From the NCBI GenBank assembly GCA_021778845.1, contig JAJYBU010000023.1, positions 1 through 61,841 of the forward strand: a stretch of DNA of 61,841 nucleotides, read 5' to 3'. The position numbers were made by a program, and so were the translations under genes. The stretch comes from Acidobacteriota bacterium. Its GTDB lineage: Bacteria > Acidobacteriota > Terriglobia > Terriglobales > Acidobacteriaceae. Positions 44,507 to 53,382 of the stretch are shown here, piece by piece. A model generated the notes under the pieces. The model was given only the letters and a program-made list of their open reading frames with translations. It searched no databases and had not been told where the DNA came from. Within the stretch, counting starts at the first letter, position 1. The number at the start of each line of letters is the position of its first letter.

Positions 44507-45295
44507 TCAGGCTCGCTCGACGACTGGAGCAACAGGCGATGGAAGATCGTCGCGTCGTTTGAAGCTGGCGCAAACATAGTCGTGGTTCATGTTGGCGATC
44601 ACCTCCAGGGGGATCTCCTTGGGGCATGCGCCCGTGCACTCGCCAATGCTGGTGCAGTTGCCGAAGTTTTCTGCATTCATCTGAGCCACCATGCTGAGGG
44701 CGCGGCGTTCGCGCTCCGGTTCACCCTGGGGAAGCGTTCCGAGGTGCGTGATCTTTGCGCCCGTGAAGAGCGCCGCGGAAGCATTGGGGCAGGCGGCCAC
44801 GCAGGCTCCGCAACCGATGCACGCGGCAGCATCCATGGATTCGTCTGCGATCTCTTTGCCAATGAGGATGTCGTTGCCGTCGGGGGCCTGGCCCGTTGAG
44901 ACCGAAATATAGCCGCCGGCCTCAATGATGTGATCCAGCGCGCGGCGGTTGACGACGAGGTCCTTGATCAGCGGAAACGCTTTGGCGCGCCACGGTTCAA
45001 GGGTCAATTCATCGCCGTTCTTGAAGTGCCGCATGGTCAACTGGCAGGCCGTTGTTCCGCGTTCCGGGCCGTGCGCTACTCCATTGATGACGAAACCGCA
45101 GGATCCGCAGATACCCTCGCGGCAGTCATGCTCAAATGCGACAGGAACTTCTCCGCGCAGGATCAGCGACTCGTTCAACACGTCGAGGCATTCGAGGATC
45201 GACATCTCCGGATCCACGTCGTCCACGGGGTAGGAGACAAAGGCCCCCTTGTCGTTGCTGCTCTTCTGCCGCCAGATCTTCAGTGTCAGTTTCAT
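44507..45295 (-). CDS. sdhB: Succinate dehydrogenase iron-sulfur subunit
   Basis: 262 residues. Three clusters: [2Fe-2S] cysteines in [19 protein letters not shown] with a later Cys in TTACQLTM, [4Fe-4S] in [13 protein letters not shown], and [3Fe-4S] in [15 protein letters not shown]. Transfers electrons from SdhA to quinone in the membrane. Third gene of sdhCAB, one base after the sdhA stop. The order C-A-B and single membrane subunit resemble B-type enzymes. Confidence 0.95.
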   Translation of the reverse strand: MKLTLKIWRQKSSNDKGAFVSYPVDDVDPEMSILECLDVLNESLILRGEVPVAFEHDCREGICGSCGFVINGVAHGPERGTTACQLTMRHFKNGDELTLEPWRAKAFPLIKDLVVNRRALDHIIEAGGYISVSTGQAPDGNDILIGKEIADESMDAAACIGCGACVAACPNASAALFTGAKITHLGTLPQGEPERERRALSMVAQMNAENFGNCTSIGECTGACPKEIPLEVIANMNHDYVCASFKRRDDLPSPVAPVVERA

Positions 45296-47209
45296 TTACT
45301 TGTAGCTCCTCTGGCTGGGGTGAACGTAATGGAACTCCAGGGGTTCCTTGTTGAGTTCGGGCGCAGCGTCGGGGCCAGCGTAGCCCCATGCTGCGACGTA
45401 GGAATAATGCTCGTCGTCGCGCTGGGCCTCTCCATCCGGTGTCTGATACTCCTCGCGGAAGTGGCCGCCACAGGACTCGTTGCGATCGAGAGCGTCGATG
45501 CAGAGCAACTCTGCAAGCTCAAAGTAGTCGGCCACTCGGCTGGCTTTTTCCAGGCTCTCATTCAGATCGCTGCCACTGCCGGGGACGGTGACATTCTTCC
45601 AGTACTCCTCGCGGAGCGTGCGGATTTTTCCGATCGCCACCTGCAGGCCCTGGGCTGTGCGTGCCATACCGCAGTAGTCCCAAAGGATCTTTCCGAGTTC
45701 GCGATGGAACGAATCGACGGTGCGCTTGCCTTTGATGGAGAGCAGCTTGTCGATCTTTGTCTTGACCGCCTGAATAGCTTCCTGCGCCGCGGGGTTGGAA
45801 GCGTCAACCTTGGGGAAGGTGTTGGTCGCGAGATAGTTTCCGATGGTGTTGGGGATGATGAAGTAACCGTCCGAAAGCCCCTGCATCAACGCGCTGGCAC
45901 CAAGCCGGTTGGCCCCGTGATCGGAGAAGTTGGCTTCGCCGAGTACGAAGAGGCCGGGGATGGTGCTTTGCAGCTGGTAGTCCACCCACAGGCCGCCCAT
46001 GGTGTAGTGAATGGCGGGGTAGATGCGCATGGGAACCTTGTAAGGATTCTCGTCCGTGATGCGCTCATACATGTCGAAGAGGTTGCCGTAGCGCTCGCGG
46101 ATTGTCTTCTCACCCAGGCGGGCAATGGATTCGGAGAAGTCAAGATAGACGCCGAGTCCCGACTTTCCAACGCCGTACCCCTCATCGCACAGCGTCTTGG
46201 CGTTGCGTGAGGCCACGTCGCGCGGGACCAGGTTGCCGAAGCTGGGATAGCGCCGCTCGAGATAGTAATCACGCTCGTCTTCGGGAATCTCGTTGGGAGG
46301 CCGCGTGTCACCTTTCTTCTTCGGGACCCAGATGCGGCCATCGTTGCGCAGCGATTCGCTCATCAGTGTGAGCTTCGACTGATAGTCGCCCGAGACCGGA
46401 ATGCAGGTCGGATGGATCTGTGTAAAGCAGGGATTGGCGAAGAGCGCTCCGCGCTTGTAGGCGCGCCAGATCGCCGTGGCGTTGGAGCCCTTGGCGTTGG
46501 TGGAGAGATAGTAGACGTTGCCGTATCCGCCGGTGGCAAGGATGACGGCGTCGGCGATGTGCACGGTGAGCTCGCCGGTGAGAAGGTTGCGGGCAACGAT
46601 ACCCCGCGCCTTTCCGTCGACCACGATTAGATCCTGCATCTCGGTGCGAGGAACCATTGTGACGGATCCTGCGTGAATCTGGCGCTCAAGCGCTTGATAC
46701 GCACCCAGCAGTAGTTGCTGACCGGTCTGGCCGCGGGCGTAGAAGGTGCGCGATACCTGGGCGCCGCCGAAGGAACGATTGCTTAGCGAACCGCCGTATT
46801 CCCGGGCAAACGGTACTCCCTGAGCGACGCATTGATCGATGATCTTTCCACTGTTCTGCGCCAGCCGATAGACGTTTCCTTCACGGGCGCGGAAGTCGCC
46901 GCCCTTGACGGTGTCATAAAACAGGCGGAAGATGCTCTCGCCATCGTTGGGGTAGTTTTTGGCTGCGTTGATGCCGCCTTGCGCGGCGATGGAGTGCGCG
47001 CGGCGTGGCGTGTCCTGAAAGCAGAAGCATTTGACGTTGTACCCAAGCTCGCCCAGCGAAGCTGCCGCAGAACCTCCGGCCAGTCCGGATCCTACGACGA
47101 TGATGTTGTGCTTGCGTTTGTTGGAGGGGTTGACGAGCTTCATGTCGAAGCAGGCCTTATCCCATGCTTCTTCGATCGGGCCGGATGGAATTCTTGCGTC
47201 GAGTGTCAT
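45296..47209 (-). CDS. sdhA: Succinate dehydrogenase flavoprotein subunit
   Basis: 637 residues; oxidises succinate with covalently bound FAD. The FAD-binding [20 protein letters not shown], the flavin-linked His in [50 protein letters not shown] and the catalytic Arg region [20 protein letters not shown] (residue 420s) are all there, as well as [19 protein letters not shown]. Starts just after sdhC. Length fits the B-type enzymes (Bacteroidetes/Acidobacteria style). Confidence 0.95.
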   Translation of the reverse strand: MTLDARIPSGPIEEAWDKACFDMKLVNPSNKRKHNIIVVGSGLAGGSAAASLGELGYNVKCFCFQDTPRRAHSIAAQGGINAAKNYPNDGESIFRLFYDTVKGGDFRAREGNVYRLAQNSGKIIDQCVAQGVPFAREYGGSLSNRSFGGAQVSRTFYARGQTGQQLLLGAYQALERQIHAGSVTMVPRTEMQDLIVVDGKARGIVARNLLTGELTVHIADAVILATGGYGNVYYLSTNAKGSNATAIWRAYKRGALFANPCFTQIHPTCIPVSGDYQSKLTLMSESLRNDGRIWVPKKKGDTRPPNEIPEDERDYYLERRYPSFGNLVPRDVASRNAKTLCDEGYGVGKSGLGVYLDFSESIARLGEKTIRERYGNLFDMYERITDENPYKVPMRIYPAIHYTMGGLWVDYQLQSTIPGLFVLGEANFSDHGANRLGASALMQGLSDGYFIIPNTIGNYLATNTFPKVDASNPAAQEAIQAVKTKIDKLLSIKGKRTVDSFHRELGKILWDYCGMARTAQGLQVAIGKIRTLREEYWKNVTVPGSGSDLNESLEKASRVADYFELAELLCIDALDRNESCGGHFREEYQTPDGEAQRDDEHYSYVAAWGYAGPDAAPELNKEPLEFHYVHPSQRSYK

Positions 47210-47210
47210 C

Positions 47211-47900
47211 TTATTTTATGAACCCCAGTAAAACGCTGATAGGAATGGAGATATATCCCAAAACGATGAGAGTGGCGATGGCGACAGCAGCCTTTCTCAG
47301 GATAGGAGAGATGCGAGGATGGGCCAGGCCGACGGACTGGAACATGCTCCAAAGGCCGTGGCTGAGATGGAGGCCCAAAAGGCAGATGGCAAAGATGTAC
47401 CAGGCAGAAACCCACCAGACCTGAAATCCTGAGACCACGTTGCCATAGACGTCGCCTGCGACGAACTGGGCGTGTGGGTGGAGGTATCCAGCAGTAAACT
47501 GCAGCAGGTGGAAGATGATGAAAGCAAGGACGATCGGGCCACTCCAGTACATGGTGCGGGAGGCGTAGGAGGAGTTGATGGCCTCACTGCGCGAGTATCC
47601 GATGGGCCGTGCCGCCTGGCTGCGGAGGGCTAACTGAACGGCTGCGAGGATGTGCAGGGCGATGGCGAGGAGCATGACACCGCGCTCGATCCAGAGTAAC
47701 TCCCCTAGATTGTGCAGGAAGTGGCCGTAGGCGTTGATGTGCTCGGGGGCTTCGTACATCTGGAGGTTGCCGAGCATGTGGCCGCAGACAAAGCCGAACA
47801 TCATGACACCGGTGACAGCCATAACAACCTTCTTGCCGTTGCTGGACTGCCAGAATGTGATGGGATGTAGCTGATTTGAAACAACTTGTGTTGTAGCCAT
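47211..47900 (-). CDS. sdhC: Succinate dehydrogenase cytochrome b subunit
   Basis: 229 residues with five transmembrane helices, typical of the single diheme cytochrome b of B-type complexes. Conserved His residues: [31 protein letters not shown] (His), [29 protein letters not shown] and [12 protein letters not shown]. These would ligate two hemes and face menaquinone. First gene of sdhCAB on the minus strand. Confidence 0.93.
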   Translation of the reverse strand: MATTQVVSNQLHPITFWQSSNGKKVVMAVTGVMMFGFVCGHMLGNLQMYEAPEHINAYGHFLHNLGELLWIERGVMLLAIALHILAAVQLALRSQAARPIGYSRSEAINSSYASRTMYWSGPIVLAFIIFHLLQFTAGYLHPHAQFVAGDVYGNVVSGFQVWWVSAWYIFAICLLGLHLSHGLWSMFQSVGLAHPRISPILRKAAVAIATLIVLGYISIPISVLLGFIK

Positions 47901-48149
47901 TAATTCTCCCCAAGCAATTCAGCGCGGAGCGGTTGGACACCGCGGCGTTGGGTGGAAGGTGGAGCGAAGGGTGCCACTGGTGCCATTTTCGGTTGCTCCT
48001 CAACGCTGGTTTGTGTTGCAAATCGACAGATAGAGCGCTCTTTCGGGTTCATCTGTCCTTGCTGAAACCAGAGCACCTGATTATTGCTACTTGAAAATAA
48101 CCGAGTCAAGTTAGCCGTCCGAATATCGCTTTTTCTGTGCGATATGTAG

Positions 48150-48785
48150 TTATGCTCGGACGGTATGTAGTTGTGCGAGGAGGGAGCGGAAGGCATTGCC
48201 ACGGTGCGAGAGCTGCCACTTCTGCTCGCGGGGAAGCTCGGCGAAGGTGCGGTTGAGGGAGGGGACGAGAAAGAGCGGGTCGTAGCCGAAACCGTCGGAG
48301 CCGCGGGGATGGTGGAGGAGCTGGCCTTCGACGGTTCCCTGGGCGCGGAGGAGGACGCGGCCGTCGCGGGCGAGGGCGAGGGCGCAGACGAAGCGGGCGG
48401 CGCGGGAGGGGTTGGGGAGAGCGTCGAGGAGGGAGAGGAGGCAGTGGTTGTTGCGGTCGTCGGGCGTGGATGGGGATGGGCTGTTGGTCGAGGGGAGTTC
48501 GAAGTGGAGGTCGTCGGCGAAGCGGGCGGAGCGGACGCCGGGGCGGTCGTTGAGGGCTGGGACTTCGAGGCCGGAGTCGTCGGCGAAGACCAGAAGGCCG
48601 GGGGCAGCGAGGGAGTAGGCGATGGATTTGAGGTCGGCGTTGCCCTGGAAGGTGGAGGCGTCTTCGATGGGTTCGGGGATGTTGGCGAGGTTCGGCAGAG
48701 CGAGAACTTCAATCCCGGCTGAGCTGGCGCTGGTAGAAAACTCGGCCAGCTTGCCGGGGTTGGAGGTGGCGGCGTAGAGGATCAT
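48150..48785 (-). CDS. rdgB: Non-canonical purine NTP pyrophosphatase (RdgB/HAM1)
   Basis: 211 residues; clears dITP/XTP. The SNPGKLAEF substrate loop near the start, DDSGLEVPALNDRPGVRSAR, GSDGFGYDPLF and LSHRGNAFR near the end are the complete set of family motifs. Starts at MILYAATSNPGKLAE. A disordered Pro/Ser stretch (STNSPSPSTPDDRNN) sits at ~99-113. Alone between sdhC and a repeat element. Confidence 0.95.
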   Translation of the reverse strand: MILYAATSNPGKLAEFSTSASSAGIEVLALPNLANIPEPIEDASTFQGNADLKSIAYSLAAPGLLVFADDSGLEVPALNDRPGVRSARFADDLHFELPSTNSPSPSTPDDRNNHCLLSLLDALPNPSRAARFVCALALARDGRVLLRAQGTVEGQLLHHPRGSDGFGYDPLFLVPSLNRTFAELPREQKWQLSHRGNAFRSLLAQLHTVRA

Positions 48786-48836
48786 GAAACAGAGTGTAGA
48801 GGATGGAGGGTAGCGTGCAGGGCAAGGCCGTTGCCA

Positions 48837-48950
48837 GTACCGATTGCCATCAGGTGTAGTCGCCGGTTCAAGAAGCAGATTCCTCCGCTTCGCTACGGAA
48901 TGACAAACATCAAAATGATGACGACTACACCTGATGGCGAACGGCTCCAG
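48837..48950. repeat. MITE-like ~115-bp inverted-end repeat, copy 2
   Basis: GCCATCAGGTGTAGTCG (48846-48862) and CGACTACACCTGATGGC (48922-48938) are perfect 17-bp inverted repeats, with imperfect extension outwards to ~25 bp. The interior holds the REP core AGCAGATTCCTCCGCTTCGC, then TACGGAATGACAAACATCAA. It is a close match to copy 1 at 39492-39605. Confidence 0.85.
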
Positions 48951-48968
48951 TGCGTGGGCAGAGACTTC

Positions 48969-49754
48969 CTAGGGTGTGGGCAGGACTTTGAGAAGGAGGT
49001 TGTCGCCGCTGCGGAGGACGAGGTTGCCGCTGGAGGTGACGGTGATGTAGTTGCCAGAAAAGGACAGCGTGTCCTGGGCGTTAAAACCGTAGAGGCCCTG
49101 GGCGTTGGTGGAGAAGACGCCGACGGCGCGGGGAAGGGCGGCGGCTCCGGTGGCTCCGGCGGGCGGATCGGCGTAGACGCCGTAGAAATCAGCGGAGCCT
49201 ACACGTTTCATCCCACGGTTGCAGACGGGGCCGACCCAGCCGGAGCGGAAGATCTCGTCGCCGCCGATCTGGCTGGTGGTCCAGTTGGCGGGGCTTGGGT
49301 TGCCCTTGTCGGAGGGATCGCTGGCGGGAGAGAAGGTGTCGTCGACGTCGGTGAAGTTGGCGATGGCGAGCGCTTCGGTGCGCAGGGGAACGGTCTGCTG
49401 ACGGTAGCGCAGGGAGTCAAAGTGAAGGGTGAGGACGGCGGGATGGCCAGCCCGTTTGTCCGCAGAGGTGGAGGCGACGACGGTGCCGGTGACCTTGACG
49501 CCGCGCGGGAGGTAGGTGTCTTGAGTGACCGGGATGCGCTGGGTGGTGAAGCCGGTGATGGGTGTGCCGGGTTTGGTTTGGCCGGCTTTCAGACCGTGGG
49601 TGATTTCGATGGGAAGAGTGAGGCCGGGGGCAAGCGGCTGGAGGGTCTGGGCGGCTGTTTCGGATTTGGGCCTGACCTGGTCTTCCGCAAAGGATGGCGC
49701 AGAGAGCAGGCCGAGGGTGATCAGGATGAGGGGGAAGCGCAGAGAGTGGATCAT
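48969..49754 (-). CDS. Exported hypothetical protein
   Basis: 261 residues with a signal peptide (LRFPLILITLGLLSAPSFAE). The mature region has a beta-rich style: PGLTLPIEITHGLKAGQTKP, VTQDTYLPRGVKVTGTVVAS, ADKRAGHPAVLTLHFDSLRY, and a C-terminal SFSGNYITVTSSGNLVLRSG. I recognise no Pfam family with confidence. It lies upstream of the 3' side of the rdgB-linked repeat and downstream of the YCF48-like gene on the same strand. Confidence 0.55.
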   Translation of the reverse strand: MIHSLRFPLILITLGLLSAPSFAEDQVRPKSETAAQTLQPLAPGLTLPIEITHGLKAGQTKPGTPITGFTTQRIPVTQDTYLPRGVKVTGTVVASTSADKRAGHPAVLTLHFDSLRYRQQTVPLRTEALAIANFTDVDDTFSPASDPSDKGNPSPANWTTSQIGGDEIFRSGWVGPVCNRGMKRVGSADFYGVYADPPAGATGAAALPRAVGVFSTNAQGLYGFNAQDTLSFSGNYITVTSSGNLVLRSGDNLLLKVLPTP

Positions 49755-49839
49755 GGCGAAGGTACCTCGATGAGCGCGCGCTTGAGGCCGAGGCCTCAGG
49801 TGACCTCTGAAGGTTTAGACGGGCTTTCTGTTGGCAGGA

Positions 49840-51003
49840 TTACGGTTGGGGTTGGAGTGCGGAGGGGTTGAGGATGCCGATGCGGCCGTGGGGGCCGACG
49901 ACGTAGGGGAGGCTGAGGGCGTTCCAGTTTTTGTCGGCGTCGGCGGGTTCGTCTCTGGATGGGGTGAGGGGGCGCCAGTTGCGGCCGTCGTCGGTGGAGA
50001 TGTCGGTGCCGTTGGGGCCTACGGTGATCCAGGTGCGGGTGGCGGGGTCGTAGGCTACGGCAGAGCGGTAGCCGTGGGGCTGGGTGGTGGATCGCTCAGA
50101 GGGCTCAAAGTAGCCTGAGAAGGGGACATGGAAGCCATCCCGGGTTCTTAGTAGGATCGTTTCGGAAGGCAAATCTGGTTTACCGAAGTCTCCCATCACG
50201 ACTATCAATTTTGTTGGGAGCCAGTTATCCCATCCGGTTCCGGCGATCGCAAATGCTCCAACTGAGTCGCTCTTGGTCTTTGTCGAAATCGTCGAAGTAA
50301 GAAAGCTCGTCGAACACGGCGGACCATCCCAATCCGAGTAGTCGCTCAAGAATAGGCGCGACCCGGACTTTCCTCCTGATACAAAAACGAAGCTCGTCAA
50401 GGATTTGAAAATGAGCGATTGATTGCTTGCTGCGAAAAGAGTCTCATCTTTTCTGGCGATCGCATCGCGCTCGCCGCAGGGTCCTTTCCAGCCCGAACCC
50501 TTTACTCCCCAGCGCCTCCAACTGTCTCCGTGGTCCCGAGTGACAAATATAGTGAACTTACCACCAACGGGGTCGCCAATCAGGACACCCTCAAAGGGTA
50601 TCTGACCGTTATAGGAATCACTGAACTTGATCGCATCGAAGAATCCGTCTTTGTCGGGGTTGGTGAAGAGGAGGGTCCAGGTTTGGCAGGCGTCGGTGGT
50701 TTTGTAGAGGCGGGATTGGTCGCCGGGACCGCTGGACATGACGATGGCGGTGGTGGCGTCGAAGGCCTGGATGCCGCGGAAGTCGAGGTGCTCGGCGTTG
50801 GGAGGGATGGTGCAGAGTTGCCAGTGGGTGCCGGTGTCGGTGGTGCGGAGGATGGTGCCGTTGGTGCCGGAGGCCCAGGCGATGCCGTTGCCGACGTTAA
50901 AGATGCCGCGGAGGTCGGCGGTGGTGGGGGATGGCTGGAGGGTCCACTGGGCGCGGGCCGTTGTCGTCAGCGTGAGGGCGAAGAGGAGGGCGGCGGCGCG
51001 CAT
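49840..51003 (-). CDS. Exported YCF48-like beta-propeller protein
   Basis: Start at 51003 gives a signal peptide (MRAAALLFALTLTTTARAQW) and a 387-residue protein with repeated propeller blades of the YCF48/BNR type: GIAWASGTNGTILRTTDTGT, SSGPGDQSRLYKTTDACQTW, GSGWKGPCGERDAIARKDET, and TWITVGPNGTDISTDDGRNW. These resemble WD40/YCF48 sialidase-like sensors of unknown partner. An upstream ATG at 51384 would add ~127 residues encoded by repeats and is rejected. Codon use between ~50100 and 50640 is unlike the rest of the gene. Confidence 0.75.
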   Translation of the reverse strand: MRAAALLFALTLTTTARAQWTLQPSPTTADLRGIFNVGNGIAWASGTNGTILRTTDTGTHWQLCTIPPNAEHLDFRGIQAFDATTAIVMSSGPGDQSRLYKTTDACQTWTLLFTNPDKDGFFDAIKFSDSYNGQIPFEGVLIGDPVGGKFTIFVTRDHGDSWRRWGVKGSGWKGPCGERDAIARKDETLFAASNQSLIFKSLTSFVFVSGGKSGSRLFLSDYSDWDGPPCSTSFLTSTISTKTKSDSVGAFAIAGTGWDNWLPTKLIVVMGDFGKPDLPSETILLRTRDGFHVPFSGYFEPSERSTTQPHGYRSAVAYDPATRTWITVGPNGTDISTDDGRNWRPLTPSRDEPADADKNWNALSLPYVVGPHGRIGILNPSALQPQP

Positions 51004-51010
51004 GGGGTGA

Positions 51011-51400
51011 GTGTACAGGGGTGTGCTGGGAGCGGGAAGCAGGTTCCTCGCTGCGCTCGGAATGACAGGCAGGAAGGTAAAGGCAACGGCAAAAGCAACA
51101 GAAGAAGCAGATTCCTCCGCTTCGCTGCGGAATGACAACCAAAAAGGCAAAGGCAAAGGCAAAGGCAAAGGCAAAGGCAAAGGCAAAGGCAAAGGCAACA
51201 GCAACGGCAAAGGCAACAGCAACGGCAAAGGCAACAGCAAAGGCAACGGCAAAGGCAACAGCAACGGCAACAGCAAAGGCCAATACGGGGGTCCTTCGCT
51301 GCGCTCAGGATGACGGCGAAAAACGAGCAACGGCAACGACAAGGGCAAGAACAACGGCAACGACAAGGGCAACCGCAACGGCAAGTGCGGCGTCAGGCCA
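51011..51400. repeat. REP-bracketed hexanucleotide array, locus 1
   Basis: From left to right: a REP copy at 51036-51068, a short AAAGGC/AACGGC run at 51074-51100, a REP copy at 51102-51138, a long hexamer array at 51139-51281 (units AAAGGC, AACAGC, AACGGC), a different REP at 51288-51317, and more hexamers to ~51390. It fills the gap between the ABC exporter gene and the YCF48-like gene and lies just upstream of the latter. Confidence 0.88.
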
Positions 51401-51410
51401 GTAGCTGCCT

Positions 51411-53282
51411 TTAGGCGGTGAGGATTTCTTCTTCTAGGGATTGCTTTTCGAAGAGGTCGGTGTAGTAGCCGCGGCGGGCGAGGAGTTCGTCGTGGGTGCC
51501 TAGCTCGGCGATGTGGCCGTTGATCAGGACGGCGATGCGGTCGGCGTTGCGGGCCGTGGAGACGCGGTGGGCGATGAGGATCGTGGTGCGGCCCTGCATG
51601 GCGTCGCGGAGACCGGCGAGGATCTGCTCTTCGGTGTAGGTGTCGACACTGGCCAGGGCGTCGTCGAGGATGAGGATGCGGGGGTTGCGGAGGATGGCGC
51701 GGGCGATGGCGGCGCGCTGCTTCTGGCCGCCGGAGAGGGTGACGCCGCGCTCGCCGACGATGGTGCGGAAGCCGGAGGGGAAGTCGAGGATCTCATCGGC
51801 GATGTGGGCTTTGCGGGCGGCGGATTCGACCTGCTCGGCGAGGGCTTGCTTGGTGGCGTCGGTGGCGGCGGCGGGGACTCCGAAGGCGATGTTGTTGGCG
51901 ACGGTGGTGGAGAAGAGGAAGGTCTCCTGGGGAACGAAGCCGATGGACGAGCGGAGGAGATGGAGCGGGTAGTCGCGCAGGGGACGGTTGTCGAGGAGGA
52001 TGGCGTTGGGATGGGTGTCTACATTTTGGGGATCGTAGAGGCGGGGGATGAGCGAGACGAGCGTGGACTTGCCGGAGCCAGTGGGGCCGACGATGGCCAG
52101 CGAGCTGCCGGCGGGGATGTCGAGGGTGATGTCGTGGAGGATTTCGGGGCCGGTGGGGTAGGCGAAGTGGAGATGGTCGAAGGTGATGTGGCCGGCGATG
52201 GCGGGCGGGGGAACGGCGGGTCTCTGCACTGCGCTGCGCTCGGGGTGAGATGATGCCGAGGCGGAGGCGGTGTGGAGAAGCGCGGGGTCGGCGTGAGAGT
52301 CGTCGATGGTGGGCTCTTCGATCATGAGGTCGTGGATGCGGGTGACCGAGGCGGTGCCGCGCTGGACGATGTTGACGACCCAGCCGATGGCGATCATGGG
52401 CCAGGTGAGCTGGACCATGAAGACGTTGTAGGTGGTGAACTGGCCGACGGTGATGCCGAGATGGGGGTCGCGGTTATGGAGCAGGACTTCGTGGCCGCCG
52501 ACCAGGAGGGTGATCATCAGGGAGATGCCGAGGACGAACTCGAGGGTGGGCCAGAGCATGGCCATGAGGCGGGCGAGGAGAAGACTGCGGCGGATGTATT
52601 CGAGATTGGAGGTTTCGAAGGCTGCGATCTGGGCGTCTTCCTGGGCGAAGGCGCGGATGAGACGGGCGCCGGAGAAGTTCTCCTCGGCCTGGGCGGAGAT
52701 GTCGGAGAACATGGCCTGGATGCGCTCGAAACGGGTGTGGATACGGGCTCCGAAGTACTGGACCAGGACGGAGGCGAAGGGGAGGGGAAGGAACGCGAAC
52801 ATCGTGAGCCGGGGCGAGATGCGGAGCATGAAGGGGAGGGCCGCGGCGGTGAAGACGAGGGTGTTGGCCGAGTACATGATGGCCGGGCCGAGGAGCTGGC
52901 GGACGGCGTTGAGGTCGTTGGTGGTGCGGGCCATGATGTCGCCGGTGCGGTGGCGCTGGAAGAACTCGGGGGATTGGGATTCGAGGCGGGCGAAGATGTC
53001 GTTGCGCATGTCGAACTCGATCTCGCGGGAGGCGCCGATGATGATCTGGCGGGTGAGATAGAGGGCGACGCCGGCGACGATGGCCACGGCCAGAAGGCGG
53101 AGAGCGAGACGCTCGATTTTAGCGGCGGAGAGGTCGTGCTGGATGTCTGTCATGGCGCCGCCGATGAGCAGCGGGATCATGGCCTTGGTGATGTTGTAGA
53201 TGATGAGCGCCAGACCGCCGAACGCGAAGCGCTGCCAGTAGCGGAGGAGGTAGGGAAAGAGCGGTCTGAGGCGGGAGAACAT
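51411..53282 (-). CDS. MsbA-like ABC transporter with REP-derived linker
   Basis: 623-residue half-transporter. Six hydrophobic helices in residues 1-320 (for example FAFGGLALIIYNITKAMIPL). NBD: Walker A GPTGSGKSTLVSLIPRLYDP, Q-loop SIGFVPQETFLFSTTVANNI, signature VTLSGGQKQRAAIARAIL, Walker B ILILDDALASVD, H in LIAHRVSTARNAD. Such exporters move lipids or drugs. The inter-domain linker (TASASASSHPERSAVQRPAV, residues ~336-355) is REP-encoded. Its start codon lies next to a GATTAGG-type repeat at 53288-53334. Confidence 0.93.
   Translation of the reverse strand: MFSRLRPLFPYLLRYWQRFAFGGLALIIYNITKAMIPLLIGGAMTDIQHDLSAAKIERLALRLLAVAIVAGVALYLTRQIIIGASREIEFDMRNDIFARLESQSPEFFQRHRTGDIMARTTNDLNAVRQLLGPAIMYSANTLVFTAAALPFMLRISPRLTMFAFLPLPFASVLVQYFGARIHTRFERIQAMFSDISAQAEENFSGARLIRAFAQEDAQIAAFETSNLEYIRRSLLLARLMAMLWPTLEFVLGISLMITLLVGGHEVLLHNRDPHLGITVGQFTTYNVFMVQLTWPMIAIGWVVNIVQRGTASVTRIHDLMIEEPTIDDSHADPALLHTASASASSHPERSAVQRPAVPPPAIAGHITFDHLHFAYPTGPEILHDITLDIPAGSSLAIVGPTGSGKSTLVSLIPRLYDPQNVDTHPNAILLDNRPLRDYPLHLLRSSIGFVPQETFLFSTTVANNIAFGVPAAATDATKQALAEQVESAARKAHIADEILDFPSGFRTIVGERGVTLSGGQKQRAAIARAILRNPRILILDDALASVDTYTEEQILAGLRDAMQGRTTILIAHRVSTARNADRIAVLINGHIAELGTHDELLARRGYYTDLFEKQSLEEEILTA
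52218..52256. repeat. REP-like element inside the ABC exporter gene
   Basis: GGGTCTCTGCACTGCGCTGC, then GCTCGGGGTGAGATGATG. On the coding strand it reads SSHPERSAVQRP, in the same phase as the metG and uvrA copies, and lies exactly in the linker between the transmembrane and ATPase domains. Confidence 0.7.
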
Positions 53283-53287
53283 AGGGC

Positions 53288-53334
53288 AGGGATTAGGGAA
53301 CAGGAATTAGGGATTTAGGGATTAGGGATTAGGA
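53288..53334. repeat. GGATTAGG-type short repeats
   Basis: Five copies or near copies of (GG)GATTAGG/AATTAGGG occur in 47 bases immediately upstream of the ABC exporter start. It is a small simple-sequence tract in the gap to the FKBP gene. Confidence 0.75.
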
Positions 53335-53382
53335 AATGCGGCGGCCGGGAGTTGGATGCTCGCGGCCGCCTGGGGGGATTGG

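Noticed and set aside
51139..51281. CRISPR-like array
   Set aside because: Units are 6 bp without spacers; no cas genes are nearby.
51011..51313. Lys/Gly-rich ORFs on the plus strand through the hexamer array
   Set aside because: Product of stop-free hexamers; no ribosome site or family.
51004..51384. N-terminal extension of the YCF48-like protein (Leu-Pro repeats)
   Set aside because: It is encoded by REP and hexamer repeats, which are open in many frames; the signal peptide begins at 51003.
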